Notes under the pieces: model-generated
Told to the model about the DNA's origin: nothing
Databases searched by the model: none
The model's input: only the letters and a program-made list of their open reading frames with translations
Shown here: positions 46,778 through 60,729 of the stretch, in pieces
How positions within the stretch are numbered: position 1 is the stretch's first letter
Layout: every line of letters begins with the position of its first letter
From: Vanilla planifolia
Taxonomy: Eukaryota; Streptophyta; Magnoliopsida; Asparagales; Orchidaceae
Assembly: GCA_023846275.1 (NCBI GenBank)
Contig: CM043868.1
Location: 5,475,153-5,539,152 of the forward strand
Reading direction: 5' to 3'
DNA: 64,000 nt
Translations under genes and position numbers: made by a program

Positions 46778-49099
46778 ACTAAGATTAAACTAAATAAAGG
46801 TTAGACTTTGATAATCATTTCCTCTCTTTAGAATTTATAGCTAGGATTAGACTATGATAATCACATATAACCAAGTTATTTTCAACTCTTAAATATAAGT
46901 CCTTTCAATTCCAAGGCTTGTGATCAAAAGCAACTAAAATACAAAACCTAATTTATTCGATTGTTCCATATCATCTTAGTATAATATCTATTTTATTATA
47001 TAACAAACTAAATCTTCCTTTTTCAATGCCATTGGTCATAATTATGTGATTCAATTATTCATACATGTATCATACACTATGCATGACATTCATCCATCAA
47101 AACCCAATAATTCCTATCTCTTATGCTTTTCTTACATGATCATACTTATATGTTTAACTAATCATATTGCATGGTCAATTAGCTCACCTAATACTCAATC
47201 CTTAGACTTAAAAAATTTATTTTTCTTATTATTTTACATGTAAAATCAATGACTTTGTGCCTATGGAATCACAATATTACCTAAACTAAGCTTTCATTCT
47301 CTATGATAATGCCCTTATATGCTGAAGTAATTAATATAACATTATCACTAACCATTTTTTTGCTCATTAATATTTCTATATTTTTTATACCAGATCACAT
47401 CATACGAGGGGTTATGGACATAATGTACGATACCAAAATATATTCCTTAACCTATTAGACATGTCTATTCATTAATGTTTATGGCACCATTATACTTATA
47501 TGATCACAAATTCATATTGATATGATCAAAGTCCACTTTAACAAATTAATCACACTAGCATCTCAATTGCTTAATCATATTAAGTTATTAACCAAAATCT
47601 TATTATATAAGATTTATAACTAAGCTTTCAAATAGGTTTCTTTTCTTAATATATCATATGATTGTCTTCTATCATACTATATAATTATCATTAAAGAATA
47701 GTTTACAATAATTAAACTTAATCACTTGAATTTATAAGTACTTAATTAACAAATTTAAGTGGAAATAATAGACCTTGGTTATCTAATGGAGTGGTTTAAC
47801 ACAATGGCAAAAGGGAAGTAGGAAGGATAGTTATGGAAACAAGAAGTTAGGTAGACGTAGCAATGAAAAGGGGAAAGTGGAAGGAAAGTAAAGGTAGCAT
47901 GAGGAGAGGGAAGTGGGTTGAGGTTGTGATTAAAAGGGTGAGGTAGCAACAACAAACATAGGAGGGTATATGCAAAGTTGATAAGGTGATGTGGTGTGGA
48001 AGTCTATAGGATGTGACAATGCATAATGATAATAAGGAGGCTTCCAATAGTGAAATATCTCATCTAAGATGATATATTTTCTTAGAATCTCAAGATGTAA
48101 GGGGTGACATGCGATTTGATGAATTAAGAAAGATAATATTAAGAAGTTTAAGTCTTTAAGTGGTAATACTTATATGATAGTGGTTTAAATTCTTAATACT
48201 ATTAATAAAAAATTGATAATAATTCAAAACACTACTATTGGTTCATTATCAATGAGAATAATCTAAGCCACAAACATATGCAAAACAATGATAATATTTA
48301 TCATATTTTCAACCAAATTACCACAACAATAGTTTAAATCATTGATATTACTTAAATAGCAATGATAACTATTAGCCACATGATCTTGATAGGCCAAATA
48401 TGATTTTGATGTTAACAAAATATTTCGGGTAGATTATATTGGGGATTTAGTAGTATTTTCACACTAGAATTTAGATACATAAAGAAGATGATTGCCATCT
48501 TATAGAGTTAAAATTATATTTAAGAAACTCTTGCAAAAGACATGTGAAGGAAGTATTGAACTAATATAGAACTCAAAGTGAAATATGAGTTCATGATCAA
48601 GAAATGATTAACTCTTCTAAGGACTTCTATAACAATTGACATATTGTTTATCATAAATTGGTTAACAGCTTACATATGTATCCCATTGCATGCATATGAT
48701 GGCATAATATTATTAATTGTTTAGGCATTACATAAGTTTAATCTAAAATTAATGCCTAGATTAAGAAATAATACTTAAATGCATAGATTATTCCAAAGGG
48801 TAAAAAGCTAAATGCCATGTCATAATCTTCAATAAAAGTTCATGAAATGTCCATATTTTCAAAAACTTTAATTCATGAAATTATTTTACAACTTTTCATG
48901 ATAATTTCTTAGAAAACTCATTATTCATGCATTAGTTAAAATGTGCAAAATCAAGTAAAATCAAATTAGTAGAAGGATCTTTATTAGATGGTAGATCAAT
49001 TGAATAGTCATTTGAAATAAGTCTAGTGGACATTGGACAAACTAATCAAGTAAGATCTGCTAATCAAATTTTGTCCTCATTTGGAACTTCTTTCAAAGA
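46776..49099. other. AT-rich, no gene recognised
   Basis: Contains a purine-rich patch on the plus strand (47810-47990) but no conserved frame or element similarity. Confidence 0.4.
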
Positions 49100-51090
49100 G
49101 TTATAAAATTGTCTGATCAATAGTTTCATGCCACACATGTGATTTTTAATGCCATAGTTGTCCACCAACTAGCACACATTGAGCACTACATGTGTAGGTA
49201 GGTCACCACGTGTAGCTATTTTTCTACATAAGTCACTAACTAGGACACAATACAATTTTGGATTCTTAAAGAAAACCAAAATCACAATATGCTATAAATG
49301 CCATGTAATCCCTTTAAATTAACAAGGTTGGGAAAAAATATAAAGCACTCTTTCTCTCTCTTACAAACACTTATTAGCACATGCTCTCTCTACTCCTCAT
49401 CTTTCAAACCCTTTTTATTTATCTACTAAATTTTATGTGTTATTGATGAAAATTCAAAGAAAATGACAAACAACCACTCATAAAATGGAATAAAAACTCA
49501 ATAGTTGAAATTACCTTTCATAATTTGATAAAAAGGACATTGAAAAAAATAATACAAACATTTTAAAAAAAGGATAGGTGGGACTGCAATTTATAGATTG
49601 GTGGCATCTGATACTTGTTATTTTTTATTGTTATTGATCAATTTATAAGGATAAGTTGGAGCTCATTGAATGAATGTTAATTTATTTGAGTGATTCCTTA
49701 CTGTGAAAATCATATATGTTATTTGAGAAGCTTATTTTAGATGATACTATAATGATAACTCCCAAATATGATTTGATTTTCATGGAATTGTTTACTTCTT
49801 GATTATTTGATATTTAAACACATGAATTTATTAATATGCAAAGAGAAATATGAGATTAATATGATACTATGACCTAAGAAAAGTTACACAAAGAACTAAA
49901 AAAATGAGAAAGAAAGAAACAAACATGATATGCAAGAAAGATGTAATTAGAAAAATAATAATGAGAAAAAGATAATAGAATTCTAACATTTATGAAAGAT
50001 ACAAAAGAGCAAGAATGGACATGAGAAAGAATATGGTGAGAATGAAGAGAAAGAAAAATGATGAGAAAAGAAATCAACCATTTTTAGCTATTTCATAGTC
50101 TCAATTTTAGAAACTTTGATATGTTTTAGAAGTCACAAGATATGAGATATGTAGCATAAGAAAAATGTGCAAGTTAGGAGATTATGCCAAAAGTCAAATG
50201 GTAAATTTCTCTATGGTACGATGTAGGTCAACAATGAATCAAGACAAAGTGGGAGAACTTGTGATCCTATGACCAAAAAGAGTAGGAAGTTAGAATTAGT
50301 AAATTTAGGCGAAGGACAAGATAAGCTGCACAATTTGTAATTTCTTTGTAAAATCATTACAAGGTCAGTTTGGGGGGGGGGGAGGGACTAAACAAAATTG
50401 AACATATGGCTTCACACAAGGCTTATAAGAAGAGTACAAGAGTGGATCATTCATACATAAAAAAAAGAAAGAAATAAATTTGAGCTACAAAGTCAACATA
50501 CTTTAATCACAAATCTTACTTTGATCAATGTGAGATGAACAAAAAAGGGCCCAATGAAATGAAAGACAAGAAAAAAAGATGCTAAATAGATAAGAGAAAG
50601 ATAAAAGAAACAAATTCATTGAATAATGACCGTGATACATTGCATGATAAACGTATTTTTATTAATTATACTTGAAAAATACAATTTATAGCATATAGTT
50701 TTTCCTGTTGAGCCAATGTGGCACAACCCTCATTTTATTACACATTTTTTGAAGTACACCCCGCATGGCGCATGCAAAAAAATAAGTAGAGTATGAGTGT
50801 CAATAGAACCTTTTTATTATCGTTACAATTTTGACCATCATAAGGTTTAATGTAAACATTAACTATGATTTATTTTTAGTTATGATATTTGAATTTTAAT
50901 GATTTGACAAGATAGCTTTTATGTATACGTAAAAACGCAAAAAAAAGTAGAAAAAATTTAAATATAATCCACCAAAAATAACTAGAGATGGCAATTGAAA
51001 TGCTTTACGAAAATAAAAATTGTATAGAAAATATTTTATTTTATTAGCATTTATAATGATGATTCAATTTGATTAATTGCCATGGTGAAG
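49100..51090 (+). repeat. Direct repeat of an unclassified ~2-kb unit, left copy
   Basis: It aligns by eye with 53200-55160: a 'gcacac/gcacat'-rich patch, then 'ctctttctctctctta' and 'gcacatgctctctcta' (49350-49400), then a purine-rich block with 'aagatgtaattagaaaaataa' reduced to matching words at 49940-49960, then 'gagccaatgtggcacaac' at 50708 against 'aagccaatatgactcgac'. The copies are well diverged. They could be old LTRs of an element with a ~2.1-kb internal part, or a segmental duplication. Confidence 0.6.
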
Positions 51091-53199
51091 GTTCATTGAT
51101 CATGCAAAGCAACCTTTGCATATGCATCCATGAGCCTAGATCAGGCTTGATTTATATTTGTACATAGCTATTTAGTTATTAAAATTTTATTTTTGCATTA
51201 TTTCTTTCACTATACTATTTCATTGTGCATTGGGTTGCCCACTTGCACCTTGTATTTATTATGGATAGAAATGCTTGCCATTAGATCATGCAATAGATTC
51301 CTTATCCCAAAGATATCACATATGGTGTCACAGTATGTTGAAACAAGACCAGTGTGACATAATTTGAAGTTAGACAAGCAATTATAGAGTAATAGAGCAT
51401 GTTTGATCTACTAGTCCTACAAAAACCCTTAAAGGAAACCCTAGGCTAGTTAATTGAGCTTCTAAGAAGACTAAGCAAGCACTCGGGGGTCATCTATATT
51501 TTTTCCTAAAAAAATTGAACACTGCTAAAACCCTACAAAAACCCTTAAAGGAAACCCTAGGCTAGTTAATTGAGCTTCTAAGAAGACTAAGCAAGCACTC
51601 GGGGGTCATCTATATTTTTTCCTAAAAAAATTGAACACTGCTAAGCCAACCAATTTATGCAGATAGATCATTGGATTGGCCAACTTACATGTGTGTGAAT
51701 AATAATCATAGGCAAATAACTTCACAATACATGTACTAGATAAGGATCCATGTGAAAATACTTGAGAAAGTAGAGAAAGTGCTTTTGATGTTATATTTAG
51801 GAGAGTTGGTGCAAATGTAAGGAGATTAACGTATATAGTTTTCCATAAAAATATGTTGAGAGATTGTTGATACATTTTAGATTGGATTCCTACATAGTTC
51901 ATGTATTAATGTCATTATTGCTAGGATAGAGGTGTTTGTCTATGTAATAAGTTTTTTTTATGAACTACTCAACTTATGAGGAATTTTGTTATTTGCCATT
52001 TCTTTTCCTATTAATTTTTCTATTCTCTTACAATTGTCTAATTCTATGTGAATAGAATTTTGTAGTTTATCAATTGTATTTCTTCACTTAGACCAACATT
52101 TTATTATATGATAGAAATGAAACATTTCTTTGATGTCTTTTTCTCTTGCAGTCTACAAACTTTCTTACTTACATTTAGAATCTAGTTTTTCTTAAGAAAT
52201 TTGTTTGAAAAAATAATTTTGCTTAAGTTTTACAATTTATAAAATATTTTCAAGGCACCTTTAGAAAATATGCAACATCATCTAAAATTTACTTTATAAA
52301 TATAATTTACTAACTAAAATTTTCAACTAATTCACATTATTTGTTGCATTGAACTCAAAATTGCGATGATCTCATTGTGAACCTAATTTAATTTAAATTA
52401 AAACAAATCTAAACAACTTAATATATGATTAACTCATATTTACATTATTAGAATCTATTAAATCATAATAAAAATCATTTTAGTAAAGGTAATTTAAATA
52501 GTAATTAAGAATCAATTAAAATAAAATAAATAATTTTAAATTTTAAAAAACAAAAAATAATTAATTGTAAATTGAGTTATTTGAATTTAATTATTCAATT
52601 TAGGTAAATTAATTTTAGGGGACAGTAAATTAATTAAAAGCTTCACTTCAAATTCAAACTAAATTAATTGACTATGGGAATTATTTTAAAATAAGGAAAA
52701 ATAATTTTTTAGTATTAAATAGTTAATTAAGTTAAATTGAAAAAAAATTAACTAATAAAAACGTTTATAATTATTGAAATAATTATAATTAAAAAAAATT
52801 TTAAGATCTTAATTAAAAAATATATTCTTAAATGTATTAAAAAAATTGATTCATATATGCCTCATTTTCGAGGTACAGCAAATTAATTTGATTATCTTAA
52901 ATTCGATTTGCAAACCTTCACGCTACGTCACATGGCTAAATCATTCTAACTGTGAAGCCCCCAAGGAAATTGAAGAGCAGATAAAAAGAAAATATATTGG
53001 AATATTTTAAATTTGGAAGAGAAGTCTTTATAAAACCGAGTTAAAAAGAAGTCTTTTAACAAATCTGCAAAAATGTTTGAAATTTTTAAGAACTAATAAA
53101 ATAATAAAATTAAATCAAAATGTTCTGGCCAAAATAAAAAATTAAAAAATAAGCATTTTAAAAATATTTTTAAGAACCTAAATAATAATAATAGTAATA
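51091..53199. other. Region between the direct repeats, no gene recognised
   Basis: If the flanking repeats are LTRs this is the internal region, but I find no PBS, PPT, gag or pol. 52380-52870 is extremely AT-rich. A perfect tandem duplication lies at 51416-51644. Confidence 0.4.
51416..51644. repeat. Perfect tandem duplication, 116-bp period
   Basis: The block starting 'cctacaaaaacccttaaag' at 51416 repeats from 51532. The 113 bases 51416-51528 and 51532-51644 are identical, and the flanks diverge at once. The identity contrasts with the strong decay of all nearby repeats. Confidence 0.97.
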
Positions 53200-55160
53200 A
53201 ATTAGGCCATGCATGCATTGATGCTATGGTTGTTGTGTCAGCACATACAGGGCACTGCAAGTGTAGACAGGCAACTCGGATCTAAGTGCGACAATGACGT
53301 CTGTGGGCAACCACATACACACAACCAAATGTTAGGATTTTTAAAACACACCATCGATGCCATGTGATAAGTAAAAATAAATGCCCTGCAATCTTTATAA
53401 ATAAGGGAGGCCATATAAGGGCAAAGTAACCCACATTCTCTCTCTTTCTCTTATGCACTCTCTCTAACTCTCTGTCCCATAGCCTTTGTTTCTTTGTTAT
53501 CCAACCAAATTATCCTATATTTATGAAGAGTTTGAAAAAATAATTCAAAGAAACTAATCATCAAACAAACTAATGAGTGATTAGTTTGAACTATCCTAAA
53601 ACGGTTTAACAAAAGAGAAAGTTGAAAAAAATAAATAATAATATGTTAAAAAAGTGGTAGATTGAAAAATCTGTTACTGATATGAAATGTTTGATACATC
53701 TCATTTAACAATTATTGTTATATTGATTTGTATGGACAATCAAGAGATGATTGAATGTATGATGATTTGATTGATTAATTGTTTGATGTGAAGCTATGCA
53801 TATTATTTACAAAGTCAATTTGAGATGATACTACCACAATAACTTTCATTTAAAATTTGAACACCTGAAATGACTAATGTGCAAAGAGCAATATGGGATT
53901 AAGAATAGAATATAACATTAAAAGAAGTAATACAAAGAATTAGAAAAAAATAAGAAAGAAATAAAGAAAGATGATATACAGAAAGATGTAATAATCAAAA
54001 TAATAAAGAGAAATAACAAATAAAATTATATCATGTATAAAAGATAGAAGAGAGCAAGAATAAACATGAGAAAAAATATGTTGAGACTAAAAGAGAAAGA
54101 AGAATATTAACATGATGAGAACGTGATATTTCCTAGTTACTATATACTCTCTATTAGTGAAAACTTGATGCGTGATAAGAGCCATGAGATATGTGATACG
54201 TGACAATAGAAAAATATGCAACAAGAAAGGAAACCATGCTAAAAAATGAAAAGATGAATTTTGTAACGCAATGATCTAGCTTAAGGAAGAAAAAATGAAA
54301 GTTGGTAAGAAGAACAAAAAGAGTTGGAAGTGCTCTCGAGCAAAGCCACACGATGGAACATATAAGCTAGATATTAAGTGACTTCTTCGAGAAGTGAATA
54401 TTAGGTGAGCACGAAGAGAATTGATAAGTCAGACAATATGTAGCCCTACATTAGGTTCATAAGGGAGGGGTATAAAAATGAAATATCTTACAAATCAAAA
54501 AAGAAAAGAAATAAACTTGATTTAGAAAGGAAAGACATTTTAATTACAAAACTAGCTTTTGATTTATGTGAGTTGATAAATAGTTGCATCCTAATGAAAA
54601 TAAAGACAAGAAAGAAAAATACCCAATAGGTAAGGGAAAGAAAAAAGGAAAAAAGCATTGATAAAGAAAGTGTTTCATTGCACTACAAATGTATTTTTAC
54701 TAATTATAATTATTTTTAATGATATAGGAAAACTTTAGTTTATAGCACATTATTTTTACATACTAAGCCAATATGACTCGACCACCATTTTTTTATACAT
54801 TGTTTCACGTATATCTCATGTGTTTCATAAGAAAGAATGAGTTGAGTGAGATTGAAAATAGAGATTGTATATTAATGTAAAAATTCAAAGTGTTGTAAGA
54901 TCTTATTTAACTTTTATTATGCTTTATTTATAGTTATAATATTTTAATTTGAACACTTCTAAAGAAATGATAAATGCTCCTATAATATAGTTTTTAAGTA
55001 TGTAAAGAAAACAATAAAATAAAAGAAGTAATGGTTTAAATGAAAAGGATATATTGGATTAGAGATAGCATTTGAAACGCTCTATAAAGAAAAAAAAAAT
55101 GGATAGAAAATCCTTATTACATTAGGTCATTGAGCTATTATACCTTTCAATTGGCATCTT
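53200..55160 (+). repeat. Direct repeat of an unclassified ~2-kb unit, right copy
   Basis: Partner of 49100-51090, same orientation. It ends with 'gcatttgaaacgctctata' near 55068, matching 'gcaattgaaatgctttacg' near 50991. The purine-rich middle (53880-54110) reads 'agaaagatgtaataatc', like 49936-49952. Confidence 0.6.
53396..53490 (+). promoter_or_regulatory. TATA box and CT-rich leader in the right direct repeat
   Basis: 'tataaataagg' at 53396-53406 is followed about 30-40 bp later by a pyrimidine-rich leader ('ctctctctttctctta' at 53437, then 'ctctctctaactctctg'), the usual layout of a plant pol II start region. The left copy keeps the CT-rich leader, but its TATA region is changed. Promoter activity is inference. 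Confidence 0.4.
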
Positions 55161-55880
55161 ATGATTAATCTATTGATGAGTCTAATAAATGATTAGACAT
55201 TCTACTAATGCTTGATTAAAATGAGCTAAAATTCATGTCATTATTTGAAGCCTATTGATCCATCTAGTGGGTACTTTGATGACCACCATCTAGAATATGA
55301 GTTACATTGAATCAATAGTTTGATCATCACTAGATCATCCTCACATCCAAAAGACTATATTTTAAAATTGGAAAAATGATTTTGGACTATCTTGTAAGTC
55401 AATTAGATTATTTCATATGTAAAATGTTACACTTAATGGCTAATTTGAAAAATATCTCTTAATGGATAGTTTGAATGTTGAGGAAGTTTAGGAATGAATA
55501 TTTAATCTAAAGAGACCTTAAAAACTATAAGGTCTCTATAAATACCCATCTAAGGATTGAAGAAAATAGTGGGAAAAAATCAACAATCTTAAAACTTTAA
55601 GAAATTGGCAAACTACTACATCCCTATGCCTACTTCCATTATTACAATATTTTGGGGATGAATTCATAAGTGTGTGTTATCTTGAAAAACCAAATCAATT
55701 CTTTACATTCATTCACACTCTTTAAATGTACTTTGTCTTAATCTACCTTTAATAACTTTAACTCAATATGTAGCTATTTTTCATTACTTATTTTGTAATA
55801 AAAACTTAGGTTGCGTTATTTTTATCTTTTTAAAATCTTTGGGTGACCCTTTGCCTAACTTGTGAGTAAGGGAGGCTATT
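55161..55880. other. AT-rich, no gene recognised
   Basis: Spacer between the direct repeat and the copia relic's LTR. Confidence 0.4.
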
Positions 55881-57380
55881 TGGTGCATGACACATCAAGA
55901 GGAGAAGTGAATAGGATGTGCAAATTTTCTAATAAACAAATGAGTTGTATGAAAGCAAGTCCAAAATGTTTAAGGATAAAATAATATAAAAATAAAAATT
56001 AAAGTAAGAAAGGCTAGGAGACCATGAATTTTAAATTTTTAAATCATCTTTGAGCATATGCCCACCAATAATTCAACTTTAACTAGGCTTATTTCCTTGA
56101 ATAACTCCGTTGTTGTAGCTTAGTGGAGAAACTTAGCACACATGAGCCTTTTCATGGTTTATGCACAACTTGTACTCCATATTCAATATCCTAGAGCCAA
56201 GGCCACAATCCATATTCAATGGCCTAGTGTTTAACCAAAATGTAAGAGAAATAACAAAGGAAAAGTTCTCACACTCAACCTCTCCTTGAGAGCCAAAGAA
56301 TGCAAATCCTATGATTAACTAGCAATGTGGCTCAAGTATGAATGTTATGATATTTTTAACAAGTGTGAATGCTATGAGATGTAAAAGTAGTACTTAGATC
56401 TTACTAAATTGAAGCCTAAGAAGGATACAAAAATTTATGCATAGTGTTTCCATTAATGTAAAACCTTTAATAATCTTTTATGAATTTGCCAATGTATATT
56501 CCATTTGACAATAAATTGTGAAATAATAAAGGAGCCATTTATAAACTCATTTGAGGTTAAAAACACTTTACAAATGATTCTAGAAGTTCAACATCTAATT
56601 AGGAACAAACAACATTCAACATTTGAAAACATTTCCTTTGTTAGATGACTATTACATTCAAATTTGGATTGAACGTACCATATATTATTCACATTTTATG
56701 CATTATGTACCAAACAAAAGAAAATATTGTATTGAGTGTTTCCATTTTTAAGTTTTTTTTATTCAACCACAATTGACCTACATATACTATGCATCCAAAA
56801 AGAACATAGCATATGAAAGTCTCATGTTAGGTCCATAGATTTGCACATGCTCCCCAATAACATAAACATATTGTAATAAAAAAATACGTATGGTCCTCAA
56901 GTCTCAGGGTTTTCATTTTATAAGTTTATTGAAGTTGATAATCTATTAACGAGCTAAATATTTTGACTTCAAAAATCACATATCATATGTTATTATAAAG
57001 TTTCATATATACCGCTTAACAAACCATTTGCTAACTAGTATATGCTTCTTAAATGACCTTGATGTGTTATACAACACAATTGGCATGCCATACATACGTC
57101 TTTGGATTTATATTAACTTTTCGACATAGTTCCTAGAAAGCCAATGTACACTCACTAAAGATAGTCATATATTAATCAATTTGTACTAACTCATTTAAGT
57201 TGTTATCCGCAAAACTTCTTTGAACATTCATGAACTTATGGGTTTAATAATCTCTCATATTTTAATGATGATAAATCAAAGAAAATTATCATATAAAAAT
57301 AAGTGTAAGTATAAAAATATAACTTTTGTGATTTGAATACTAAAGGTACATATGTTTTCAAAGCATAAGATGTGATAGTA
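55881..57380 (-). repeat. 3' LTR of the copia relic
   Basis: Its outer end (55881 upward, plus-strand 'tggtgcatgacacatcaag') aligns with 62084 upward ('tgggtccttgacatacc'). Both go on with 'gttgtatgaaa.caagtccaaaa', 'gagaaact...cacatgag', 'cttttcat.gttta' and 'atattcaat..cct'. The PPT-side boundary is approximate because the terminal TG is not preserved. Confidence 0.8.
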
Positions 57381-57381
57381 G

Positions 57382-57395
57382 TCTCCCCTCACTTT
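57382..57395 (-). other. Polypurine tract of the copia relic
   Basis: The minus strand reads 'aaagtgaggggaga' just past the end of the RNase H region and next to the 3' LTR. Confidence 0.65.
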
Positions 57396-57465
57396 GGAGA
57401 TCCTCCTCAACCTAAGCCTACTAGTTCCTCCTCTTTTTGTTATCATGAAAAAAATTTATTTAGTA

Positions 57466-58620
57466 GGAGGTGTCCAACATCCCTAATTCTCTCTTAATCT
57501 GATAAAAGCCATCTTTGCTAAGAGATTTGGTGAATATTCCCACAAGCTTTTCAGGAGTGTTTACAAATTGAATGTCATCCTCCTTCCTCTCAACATGGTC
57601 CCTTATGAATTGGCACCTAATTTTATTGTGCTTTATCTTAGAGAACTAAATAGGATTCTTTGTGAGGCATATGGCACCAATATTATCAAACTTAATAGGG
57701 ATGTGTTGTAATTACAAACAAAAGTCTCCTAGTAAATGTTGAAGATAGAATTTGAAGCACATGTCCACCCAAAAAAATGTACTCAACTTTTTTAATCGAT
57801 AGTGCAATCATTCTTTGTTTTTTTACTTGACTAAGATATCAATGAATTACCATAACATGCACAAATTCTTGATCTAATCTTCTTATCCTCTCTAAACCTT
57901 CATAGCTAGCCTCATTACACCTTCTCATTTCTTGAGAAAATTTAATTTTGGGACACCAAATTCTTAGATTTTTTTGTTTACTATGTATGATTGAAACCAT
58001 GCACATGATCCTATACTAAATATGAAGTCTGACTATTGGCTATTAAATATAACAAGGATCTTATCATTCTCTTTTATAGTTTAAGATCTATAAACTTTCT
58101 CTTCTCATCCTTTTATAATATATTTGAAGGGCATATGGGAGTTTAGATAGGTTTATGATTTTCCATATTAAATTTCTTTACAAATTTTTTGAAATATTTT
58201 GTTTGCAAAATAAAGATTTCTTTGGCATATTTTTAAATAAATCATCTTAAAATGTTTAACTACTATCCAATTAAGCACATTTAAAATTTTTAGCCCATTA
58301 TCTTTGCAACATTTTTACATGATTTTTGATTAGTTGATCCAAAGATTAAGCCATCAACATAAATTTACACCAAAAGGATTTCATCACATTGATTTTTATT
58401 AAATAAGGTGTTATCCAAATTACATAATCTAAATTCCTTATTGAGTAAATAATTGTTTGGCCTCTTATACCAAGCCTATGGTGCTTGTTCCAAAAAACAT
58501 AAGGGCTTTCTTTAACCTATACACATGATTTGAATATATGTTTTGATTGATGAACATGCCCTTCTTTTATAAACCCATTTAGAAAGGCACTTTTAAAATC
58601 CATTTGAAATAATTAAAATC
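57466..58620 (-). pseudogene. copia RT and RNase H fragment
   Basis: The minus strand near 58490-58405 reads QAP*AWYKRPNNYLLNKEF ('QAPRAWYERL.N.LL'), with the Arg codon now a stop. Near 58362-58322 it reads IYVDGLIFGSTNQ, the active site YVDD with its second Asp lost. KEIFILQTKYFKKFVKKFN follows near 58230-58160. The RNase H end (57700-57466) reads GAICLTKNPI, then HNKIRCQFIRDHVERKEDD and VGIFTKSLSKDGFYQIKREL, close to the conserved copia C-terminus. Inactive. Confidence 0.88.
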
Positions 58621-59159
58621 TTTTAAAGCATGTAAAAGCTAATAGAAGACAAACTGCTTCTAATTTAGTAACCAATATAAATTTTCTTCGAAATCCAATC
58701 TTTCAACTTGATTATATCTTTTGGCTACTAACCCTACCTTATTTCTTGTTATAGTCTTGTTGAACCATTTCATAACAATAATGGAATGGACTTGAGGTCT
58801 TCTCACAAGTTTTCACACATCATTTCTATCAAATTGTTTAAGTTTTTCTTGTTTAACTAAACTATTTAGAGCTTTCTTTATCTTTTGTGGTTTAATTTCT
58901 AAAAGAAAGGCTACATTAATTATCACCTTTCTTAAGGAAGATTGGAATTGAACTCCTTGTGTTGGATTTTGCATAGCTAATTCTTTTGAGTGATTTTTAG
59001 TGTAAATTAGTTCTCTAGGTTCCTCCGTAATTTTTCACTTTCAATTTATTGATGAGATGTATGTTTGAAGCTTAATTTTCAAAGTCTTCGATATCTTTCA
59101 TTTCAATTTTCTTGTTGTAATAGCTAGACTTATCAAAGGAAACATGTGCAGACACTTCT

Positions 59160-60191
59160 ACTATAATGGTTTTCTTTTTGAATACCCTACAATCTCGATG
59201 ATATGATGAGTACCTAAGGAATATCACTTTCACTAATTTGTTATTGTGGTTTTATCATCTATCATGTCTTAATGTGTTTCTCCTATAAACAAATACATTA
59301 AAGTGAGCTAGTTTGGGCTTTTTATTTTTAAAACTCCATTTAAATTAAGCAAGTCATATTTATGACTTCAACTTAATGGTACTTAGGCAAATTATATTAA
59401 TGTAACATTGTACAAGTCATCTCTATTAAATGTCCTATTTTTCCTTTCTATCACACCATTTGAAGAACATAGGCTAATGAAATGCTTGTCTTATCCCTCA
59501 CCCTCCATAAAAATTCTAAAAATTTTATTCTCAAATTCCTTCCCAAGATCATTAAGTATGCTACTTATCTCTAGTTTTTTTTACTTGAATCCTCTTAGCT
59601 AGTCTCTTGAAGTATACAAATACTCCTTTCTTCTTGGATAAAAATAATTCCCAAGTGTATCTAGTGAAGTCATCTACTAATACAAACCAATATTTCTTTC
59701 CACCTAATCTTGTCACTTGTAGTGGTCCAAACAAATCCATATGGATCAACTCTAGAGATCTTGAAATCCTTGCTTCATTCAAAGATTTTAACATAATGTT
59801 TTGCATGTTTTCAATTTTGATAAGAATCACAATATGTTCCATCTTTAAAACTCAAATTAAGCAATCCTCTAATTAAATCTAATTTGCATGCCTTTTATAA
59901 TGTAGTCAAACTAGCATGCCTTAGACTTTTATGACATAAATCTATTAACTCTACTTTTGTCTTAAGATAGACATTTTGATAAATTTTGTCCTCCAAATTT
60001 ACTACACAAATATTATCATTCCTATACCTTATGAATACTATGTCCTCATTCTTTCTAGCTAAGCAATGAGATGTATGAAACATCACAATAAATCCCTTAT
60101 CACATAGTTGGCTAATACGTAGCCAATTATATTTTAAACCATATAAAAGAAAAGGCTTATCAATATATAATATTGAGAGATACATATTCAT
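59160..60191 (-). pseudogene. copia integrase with pre-integrase domain, fragment
   Basis: 60191-59895 (minus) reads YNWLRISQLCDKGFIVMFHT and later ELIDLCHKSLRHASLTTL, the gag-pre-integrase domain ('N.LSISQLCD.G', 'LWHKRLGHAS'). 59842-59561 reads ELIHMDLFGPLQVTRLGGKK followed by YWFVLVDDFTRYTW, the first part of the catalytic core with its first Asp intact. Then GKEFENKIF and SSNGVIERKNRTF ('QQNGV.ERKNRT') keep the catalytic Glu. The C-terminal part near 59220-59170 gives VIFLRYSSYHRDCRVF ('IFLGYS..S.ACRV'). Stops and shifts separate the parts. Confidence 0.88.
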
Positions 60192-60229
60192 TCAACTCCA
60201 TTGATTCTTTTCTTTGAATTGTCTCCTAA

Positions 60230-60420
60230 TGTTACATATCTATCATCCTTCACCATTAAGCTCAAGAACTATCTTATCTCTAATCATATTTCTTAAGCAT
60301 CCATGATCATGTCAACACTTGCCTCCTTTTATTTCCCTTTAGTAGGATAACTAAAACATTTGTTATTTAGATTCAGGAACTCAATCTAATTTGGGTTCGT
60401 TTTGATTAGTTCTAAACTTA
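60230..60420 (-). pseudogene. copia protease fragment
   Basis: The minus strand reads RTNQNEPKLD near 60410-60380 (the 'N..GPK..WVPK' linker), then DHGCLRNMIRDK ('DSGCSRHMTGD') and DDRYVTLGDNSKKRINGV ('D.GYVTFGDN..GKI.GV') in two frames. The catalytic Asp-Ser-Gly is changed. Confidence 0.75.
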
Positions 60421-60729
60421 TACTCTATTAGTCTTTTAACTACTTCAACAAAATAAGACTTCTTCATCTCAATTGATTTTCTTATTAGGTAAATGAATAA
60501 TACATGTCTAAGTAAATTATAGTAATAACATTTTACATTCAAAATTTACTTATAAAAATGAGATTCTCTTACATCAAAAGGTCTCCTCCTCTTTTTATGA
60601 AATCATATAGAAGAATGTCCTACATGAAAATTTTAATGTAATTCATGCAATCTCTTAATGAAAGCAATTTTATTTTTTTTAATTCTTTAGTTTCTTATGA
60701 AATGGAAAAAATTAACGAGTGAATCTTTT

